Shown piece by piece: positions 58,063 to 64,000 of a stretch of 64,000 nucleotides of DNA. Location: NCBI GenBank assembly GCA_018292915.2, contig JACVVK020000151.1, forward strand, positions 250,001 to 314,000, in the 5' to 3' direction. The notes beneath the pieces are model-generated. The model was not told where the DNA came from. It saw only the letters and a list, made by a program, of their open reading frames with translations, and did no database searches. The first letter of the stretch is position 1; each line of letters opens with the position of its first letter. The DNA comes from Batillaria attramentaria (Eukaryota; Mollusca; Gastropoda; Batillariidae). The translations under genes and the position numbers were made by a program.

Positions 58063-59029
58063 AGTTAAAGAAAACAGTTCCTGGTGCAATCGAACTGCTC
58101 CAAACACTGACTGACGCCCTTCCCAAGTGCAATGGAACTGTGGAGAAGACATTGAACAGTTGAAGATCATGTTGCATGGTACATGGGTGGAATGTAATGC
58201 GGAATAAGGAGAAATTAGTACCGGTTGTTTACCAAACTTCCTCCCGTCAAAAAAAAAAAAAAAAGAACAGGAAACCATGATGACAAATGTCTGTTGTTTC
58301 AGTCGGTGTGAGAACACAACGTCAGTTCCAACGTGCCTGCAATCAGAATGGTGCACTGACGATTCCCACCCACCCACCCACCTACCTCTGTTGTTTAGCC
58401 AATTCATTCCGGTTCACTCACTACAAAGGAACCCGCTGTTTCCGGTCATGATCTCAGTTATGCCAATGATGCCATTCACAGACAAAGAAGGGCAACACAA
58501 CACTGAGACTTCTTCCTGCTACAGTGAGTCGTCACTGAGTGGGTGGGGTTCGCCATGTACAGGGGTCTGAGTGTGGAAACTACTGTAACAGCTGTCATCA
58601 CCCACTACCGCCTACATGGAGAAACATCATCTGGTTTGGATGATTCTGGAAACATACATATAACAATCGCTTGATGAGTTTTGTGTGTTGGAGGCGTGGG
58701 GTGGCCGGGTGGGTGTTTAGGGGGAGGGAGAGGCAGGCACCGTCTGAAACCACAGTCACGTGACCCAACCCAACCAATCCACACCCGGCTTCCGCAACCG
58801 ACTGGTTTGGTTTGACGTCAGTTTAGTTGTTCATGCAGTGACTGAGAATCAATTTTTTATGTGACTTTTTTCCGTTTATAATTCTTCATTGTTTCCTAAG
58901 TTACTGGCCTCACAACGTTGGGATGTCAAAGTCTATAAGGTATGTACAATATATAACTGATCACTTTGACTCCGTCAATACATTTCCAAACGACTTCACT
59001 TCATCGCTCATCTCTTGCACAACACACTG
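58063..59029. other. Intergenic stretch, no gene recognised
   Basis: Contains an A-run at 58249-58264, a TCACGTGA (58756) and a TGACGTCA (58813). Confidence 0.4.
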
Positions 59030-59220
59030 ATACTGACCCGCCAGACCCATCCCTCCCCTACCCGCCAGACCCATCCCTCCCCTACCCGGGCGCCAGACCC
59101 ATCCCCCCCCCCCCTACCCGCCAGACCCATCCCTCCCCTACCCGGCCGACCCATCCCTCCCCTACCCGGGCGCCAGACCCATCCCTCCCCTACCCGCCAG
59201 ACCCATCCCTCCCCTCGGTC
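59030..59220. repeat. 24-bp C-rich minisatellite
   Basis: About eight units of CGCCAGACCCATCCCTCCCC TACC with variable C-runs. Confidence 0.93.
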
Positions 59221-59679
59221 CCACTGACTGAATGCCGAAACTGACTTGAAGTAAAACAGTCTGTATCAGTCACGGCAGATAGTGGTGCAAGTATCTCAGT
59301 CTCAGACTGGAATGAAGACAATGCATGAGGAAAGTGTGACACACCCTTCAAGAACTGGTCCACGCTTTTCTTCTTCTTCTTCTTCTTTCATACGCCCACG
59401 CCGCCTGCCGGTGGATAGCACTGATACGGACACCCACTTGTGTCTGGAATTTCACGTTTGGGAGGAGACGGGAGGATCAGTGATAAATGTTGCTTGATCT
59501 GCCGCTCCCAGATTGTTTCTCAATTTTTATTTCCTTCCGGCCGCAAAAGGCCGACACTTTAACAGTGTGGTTGTCAGTTCCGGCAATGTACAGTCAGTGA
59601 ATTACGGTGCGTGTATCGTGCATGTATCAGTGATGCGCGTGTCAGCCGGTGTGTGTGTGTATCAGTGTTCAGCAGCAAG

Positions 59680-59683
<4 letters not shown>

Positions 59684-59743
<60 letters not shown>

Positions 59744-59770
59744 AGTGTGTGTGTGTGTGTGTGTGTGTGT

Positions 59771-59847
<77 letters not shown>
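59684..59847. repeat. (GT)n tract, about 160 bp
   Basis: GT dinucleotides with two GTCA interruptions at about 59743 and 59770; the longest GT tract in the window. Confidence 0.97.
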
Positions 59848-59848
<1 letters not shown>

Positions 59849-59872
59849 CAGAGAGGGGGGGGGGAGAGGGGG

Positions 59873-59925
59873 TGGGGGGGTGTTTGGGAGCTTAACGTCC
59901 TTTTCAACCGCGTATGGGGGGGGGG
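59873..59925 (-). mobile_element. SINE tail fragment
   Basis: Complement of the tRNA-Arg-like SINE tail: GTGTTTGGGAGCTTAACGTC then CTTTTCAACCGCG. It sits directly after the GT tract. Confidence 0.55.
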
Positions 59926-60229
59926 ATGGAGGAGAGAGCTGAATGACAAAAGCAAAAAAAAACTTCAGTTAAACGTTGGGATGAGAAATAATAATAATAA
60001 TAATAATAATAATCACATTTCTACAGGTGCTTTATCCCAGATAGCTGGCTCAAAGCGTCGCGAGCTTAACCCAACTCGCACGCTTACATATATCACACGC
60101 ATTCTCTCAGACACTGGACATGAACACATAACAATCAGGTGTTGCCAAGCGCCAGCTCAGCAATTCAAGTTTCGGAATTTTAGAACTGCGTTTATTTTCC
60201 ATTTTTGCGGGCTGAACATTTCCAAAGCA

Positions 60230-60395
60230 AATCGGGGGGGGGGGGGGGCGGAGTTCCCGGAGATAACCCCCGACAGTCGGCCCGAATTAACGGTGCCATA
60301 TACGAAAGAATTCTTCGCCCCGAGTGGGACTCGAACCTGACCTCTCGCACTGGTGACAAAGTCTTAACCACTGGAACACCGACTGACCGAAAAAG
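60230..60395 (-). mobile_element. tRNA-headed SINE copy, second type
   Basis: On the - strand a tRNA-like head spans about 60390-60310, with GTTCCAGTGGTTAAG (A-box region) and GGTTCGAGTCCCA (B box). The body runs down to a C-run at about 60249-60234. Its body differs from the Arg-like family. Confidence 0.6.
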
Positions 60396-60840
60396 ATAAT
60401 GATCACATAGGCTGACACAACCAGCAACAGTATTACAGATGTGTTGTTATTGTTATTGTTTAATTTGTTGTTTGTTGCTGATGTTTGTTTGCTTTTGTTT
60501 TACTGTTGTTTTTTGTCTGTTTTGGCAGGTCACAGTGGTGGTGGTTGTGGTGGTGGTGGTGGTGGTGGTGGTTTTGTTAATGTTGTTGTTGTTGTTGTTG
60601 TTGTTTTTCAACTAGCACAATAAGTCCCAGTTTTATCTTGAGATCACATTTCTGAGTATTCTGTCAGTACGTCAGTGTCTACGTGCATCCGGGTGAGTGA
60701 GGCGGAATCTGAAGCTTTCACAGGGCAGCTGTTGAAGGGAAGCAATCGAAATCACGGCAGTGACCTAGTACTTTCGCAGTTACCTCCCAATCATCGTCTA
60801 AGCTACGGAACAGACAAACGCATTGAGCATCGTATTTACA

Positions 60841-60846
60841 TTTATT
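60841..60846 (-). other. Candidate poly(A) signal of the CCDC42-like gene
   Basis: AATAAA on the - strand, 764 nt after the stop codon. The interval is AT-rich and free of tandem repeats, as a 3'UTR would be. Confidence 0.35.
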
Positions 60847-61609
60847 GGCCCACAGTGCACTGTGTTAATCCAATGACTTGCAACGGCGTGTACGTAAACA
60901 TGGACATTTCCAGAATTATCAACATGAGAATCAAGAGGTCATTGGTGTCTTTTTGGTGGTTTGGTTTTTTTCTGTAAAGTTCACAACACAACTGACTGAT
61001 ATTCCACAGATGCAGAAAAGCTCTCCTGGTTTGAGCAAACATCGTAACAGCAGTATGTGTAAACATTGCAAAACAGATATGGGGGTAACACCTGCAGCAT
61101 GTGTTGAGAAGCAAGACATTTTTCTGTTCAATATAGACATGATGATCCATGTACAAATAATACTATGTGCAAAAAATACTATCATACAACATAGAATTAA
61201 ATCATCTCCTGTCTATATTCATGATCAGAGTCTAGTTCTGATCCAGCATAAACAGTTAGAATCTAGAATCAATACAGAAACCTTTCTTTGTAATGACATG
61301 TACAAGAACAGTGTAAAATCACTGACACTGAAATCTAACTGCACAACATTATTTCACACATGCCGGTCTTGACATCATATTACAATCCAGTTTTAAATTT
61401 ACACTAAAATCTATCTGCATTCAAAATGTCCATCAATAAACTTTAAAGTTTGGTTAAGGTTAGATTTCTTGTGCAACCTTACTGATAGTTTTGAACTATT
61501 TGGGTCTGTGACAAGTCACAGGAAATGGTGCAGGGGCTTTGGAAATGGGGGGGGGGGGGGGGGCTAGTAATGTGATTAAATAGAACTGTACAAAATATGA
61601 GGTCAGGCG

Positions 61610-61705
61610 CTAACTGGAAGATGGTGGAACTATAGACGTCCCAGCCAACTCCATTTTCTTGATTTCTGCTGTGATTTGAGTCAGGTCTTGCACAAATGTC
61701 TGGAT
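61610..61705 (-). CDS. CCDC42-like terminal exon
   Basis: The acceptor GTGATTTTCAG precedes 61705. It encodes 31 residues from IQTFVQDL to PPSSS and the stop TAG at 61612-61610. Phase 0 entry matches the previous exon. Confidence 0.82.
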   Translation of the reverse strand: MQTFVQDLTQITAEIKKMELAGTSIVPPSSS

Positions 61706-64000
61706 CTGAAAATCACAGGGAAAAAAATATGTTTAGTAGGCATGACTTACAGTTGACTGAAAACAGTAAACTTTTGAAAACAGTGAGAGAAACACAAAGA
61801 ATGGAAAGCAAGACATGCACCAGTGACATAATCGTGTTGCAACATTTTGAATTGCAGAAGACAAATCACCAGTACAGTGCACACATCATGAACGTCAGCT
61901 TTAGCATCAGCTGTAAACGTCATTAGCAACATTTCTGCCAGAACTCTCATCACACACATTACAACATTAGTCTGCTGCTTTCGTCTTCATTGTTTGCACA
62001 CTAGGACTGAAGGCACCTGGATTTCTCTCCAAAGTAAAATATCTCCCCATAAAAATTATTCAGGCCAACCCAATGAAATTATTTTTTAATATAAAAAAAA
62101 CAATTTCATATTTTAAAAACAGGTAAAGAGGTCAAACATATTTCATGTGATTTATCAGTATGTTTGGAACAGCTGTAGTGTTTCATCTTTGAAAAAAAAA
62201 TTAGCAAAAATCAGAAGTTTAAAAAAACTCATAGAAAGGAACATACTTGTAGTACTTCTAACGGATAGAGAATTCTGAGAAATTACAAAGTGAGAAAAGT
62301 CAGATGTGGTTCAGATCGAGGTCACCAAAAAAATTATTGTACAGTTGAAGAAGTGTTCTCTTTGTGGAAAGTGGAAAAGACGAGTGACACATTCATCTTG
62401 AAAATAAACACAACAAAACAACTGAGCTTTAAAATCTGGGAAAACTGCAAACCACTTGTTGAACTGAAAAAAACATGTGAGAAGAAGATAAGTTGGGGAA
62501 CTGAAGTCATAACTCATATCATAAATGTCTTCACATCCATGGGAAGAAGAATAGACTGCACACGACGGAAATAATCAAAGCCTACAGCCTGACAGCTGGA
62601 AGCACTTCAACTCATGAATCATATATGGTGGAGGCTGTCCCGTGAACAGTTTCCGTGCACAATAATTCAACCATGACCGCCTGCATGTCCATGATACAGA
62701 AGTGGATCTGAAAGGCATCACTCCCACATTTCAAACTGTACGTTCTGAAGCTCAAACAATGAGCAACAGTGAGTCAAAACTTAGATGAACCGGGGTTATA
62801 CTAATGAAAGCACTACAATTCTGATTTCCGTTGCTACATATAAATACCAGCGCTAACAAGCTTTAGGAAAAATAAACAAAAGTCTTCTACAGTGAGACAA
62901 AAAGCATCTTTTTACTCTGATCAACGTCAACTGTTTTATTACAGACAGCTAGAACTGACTTGATGGAATACACATGTATTACAGACAGCTAGAACTGACT
63001 TGATGGAAATGAAATGGGTGTATATACACATGTATGACAGAATGGAGTACAGACATAAGACAAATGATGACAAAACATGGCTGACTGACCTGTGACAGTT
63101 GTTCCTGAGTCTCCTCTGCTCCCTCCGCCTGTTTCTGGTGTCTCTTGACCAGCTGGTACAGATTGTGTGTCGCCCTGAAACACACACACACATGCACACG
63201 CCGCTCAGTCCATCGACGGCCAAACAGACTATTGTACAAAACACGCGCAGGTATCGTCCACTACTGCACTTATATATCTCCCTAAGCGTTCATCACTCAT
63301 GAAACATCAAATACGTGATACACACGCTACAACTGTGATAAATCTCTACAGTCTGCCCATGATTGTTCTGCCGGTGCCTGCCAAATGAGAGAACACAACG
63401 GTTGTTCCGTTTGACGGACAAATCTGGTCACACATCACATAATTTTAAGTCACAAAAAGGGGGAGAAGCTAGTCTGAGAGAGAAAAATGATACCATTTGT
63501 ACAATTTCATTCAGGATTGATAAGTTTGACATGTGAACAGTGTCTGACTGCAGACAACACACACAGTGTGTGCATGACTTCTTGTGGTCATGTTTTAGGA
63601 AGACTTACTTCCCTTCATGCTTCAGTTCCTTTGATTATTATTACATGTACTGCGTTTGTGTTTGTGAGGAGAGTGGTTGGTTGGTTGGTTGGTTGGCTGG
63701 TTGGTTGGTTGGTTGGTTGGCTGGTTGGTTGGTTGGTTGGTTGGTTCATTTGCTTCTTCATTTGTTTGGGCCAGAGATGGAGTGTTGTTTACAGATGTGG
63801 GGAAAATATGAGAGAGCTACAGAGAGACAGAGAGAGACCGGGCCCAAAGCTGAGAGTTTTAGGTAACTGAAACTGCAACTGAATAAACATATCAATAAGT
63901 GAAGACAAAAAAACAAAAAAAATCGTACATCTTGATGCGACCAAGAAGTAGCGTTTTCTTGGCAGCTGTGTTCTTGATGTGGTTCCACACAGACTCCCAC
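61610..64000 (-). CDS. CCDC42/CFAP73-family axonemal coiled-coil protein, C-terminal part
   Basis: Join of complement(63929..64000), complement(63090..63174) and complement(61610..61705); it continues beyond the right edge. Reading phases agree: the first exon ends AT, the second starts G, restoring the ATG of RIKM. The protein reads [52 protein letters not shown], then [20 protein letters not shown] and [11 protein letters not shown] with a stop. The LLGRIKMA-x-NL-x-x-V segment and the following heptad-rich stretch are the C-terminal signature of the CCDC42/CFAP73 (DUF4200) family. Known role of the family: CFAP73 is part of the inner dynein arm regulatory MIA complex; CCDC42 is needed for sperm flagella. 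Which paralogue this is cannot be told from the tail. Confidence 0.85.
61706..63089 (-). other. Intron of the CCDC42-like gene
   Basis: About 1.4 kb bounded by GTCAGT and TTTTCAG on the - strand. It is AT-rich and contains a 32-bp direct duplication near its donor. Confidence 0.7.
62937..63008. repeat. 32-bp direct duplication in intron
   Basis: Two copies containing ACAGACAGCTAGAACTGACT, 40 bp apart. Confidence 0.9.
63090..63174 (-). CDS. CCDC42-like penultimate exon
   Basis: The acceptor TTTCAG precedes 63174 and the donor CAG/GTCAGT follows 63090. It encodes [20 protein letters not shown] then ETQEQLSQ, a Glu/Gln-rich amphipathic helix. Confidence 0.85.
63676..63747. repeat. (GGTT)n tract
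   Basis: TTGG tetranucleotides with two GGCT interruptions, inside the intron of the CCDC42-like gene. Confidence 0.95.
63929..64000 (-). CDS. CCDC42-like exon, truncated by the window edge
   Basis: The donor is AT/GTACGA, a weak but GT-type site. It encodes [20 protein letters not shown] then RIK plus AT of the next codon. Confidence 0.85.

Noticed and set aside
60878..61372. 164-codon frame on the + strand
   Set aside because: Lies antisense to the likely 3'UTR of the CCDC42-like gene, in AT-rich sequence; no recognisable domain or splice structure.

Overview
This is a metazoan nuclear window: intron-split genes with GT/AG boundaries, many long (GT)n/(CA)n tracts, tRNA-headed SINEs, LINE 3' ends and about a dozen minisatellite arrays. 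The repeats and the antistasin/Kunitz protein fit a mollusc, probably a gastropod. That placement is an inference from repeat style and protein type, not a proven identity. Most long open frames here are open only because they lie in tandem repeats.

Two genes can be supported. (1) On the + strand, the 3' part of a secreted cysteine-rich protease-inhibitor-type gene occupies 2905-19183. Five exons (2905-3063, 10227-10317, 17972-18250, 18551-18826, 19149-19183) join in frame (phases 0,1,1,1) to 279 codons plus a stop. They encode an antistasin-like module, a small follistatin-like Cys module, a Pro/Ser/Thr-rich linker and two basic Kunitz domains with an unusual shortened loop. Upstream exons lie outside the window or were not recognised. 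(2) On the - strand, the last three exons of a CCDC42/CFAP73-family axonemal coiled-coil gene lie at 61610-64000 and run off the right edge.

Layout. 1-2.9 kb: simple repeats. 2.9-19.2 kb: the inhibitor gene. Its two long introns hold a foldback element with a telomere-like core (4.4 kb), a 29-bp minisatellite (5.45-6.93 kb), a LINE 3' end (9.6-10.2 kb), a 60-bp array (10.7-11.0 kb), a cluster of CRE palindromes (12.0-12.75 kb) and a 1.7-kb CTACA satellite (14.7-16.3 kb). 19.2-60.7 kb: no confidently recognised gene, but SINEs of at least two families (24.2, 32.8, 35.8, 53.9, 56.7 and 60.3 kb) and arrays at 29.9, 34.0, 36.7, 41.0, 45.8, 48.0, 49.1, 50.5, 57.7 and 59.0 kb. 60.8-64 kb: the axonemal gene with its putative 3'UTR.

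The most unusual object is the 61-bp array at 41022-43332. Each of about 38 units carries a consensus 5' splice site, a branchpoint-like motif and a 3' splice site around a 7-nt mini-exon, so the array reads as a chain of 54-nt introns. Two palindromic 8-mers, TCACGTGA and TGACGTCA, also occur far more often than the roughly one copy each expected in 64 kb (15 and 17 sites counted by eye).
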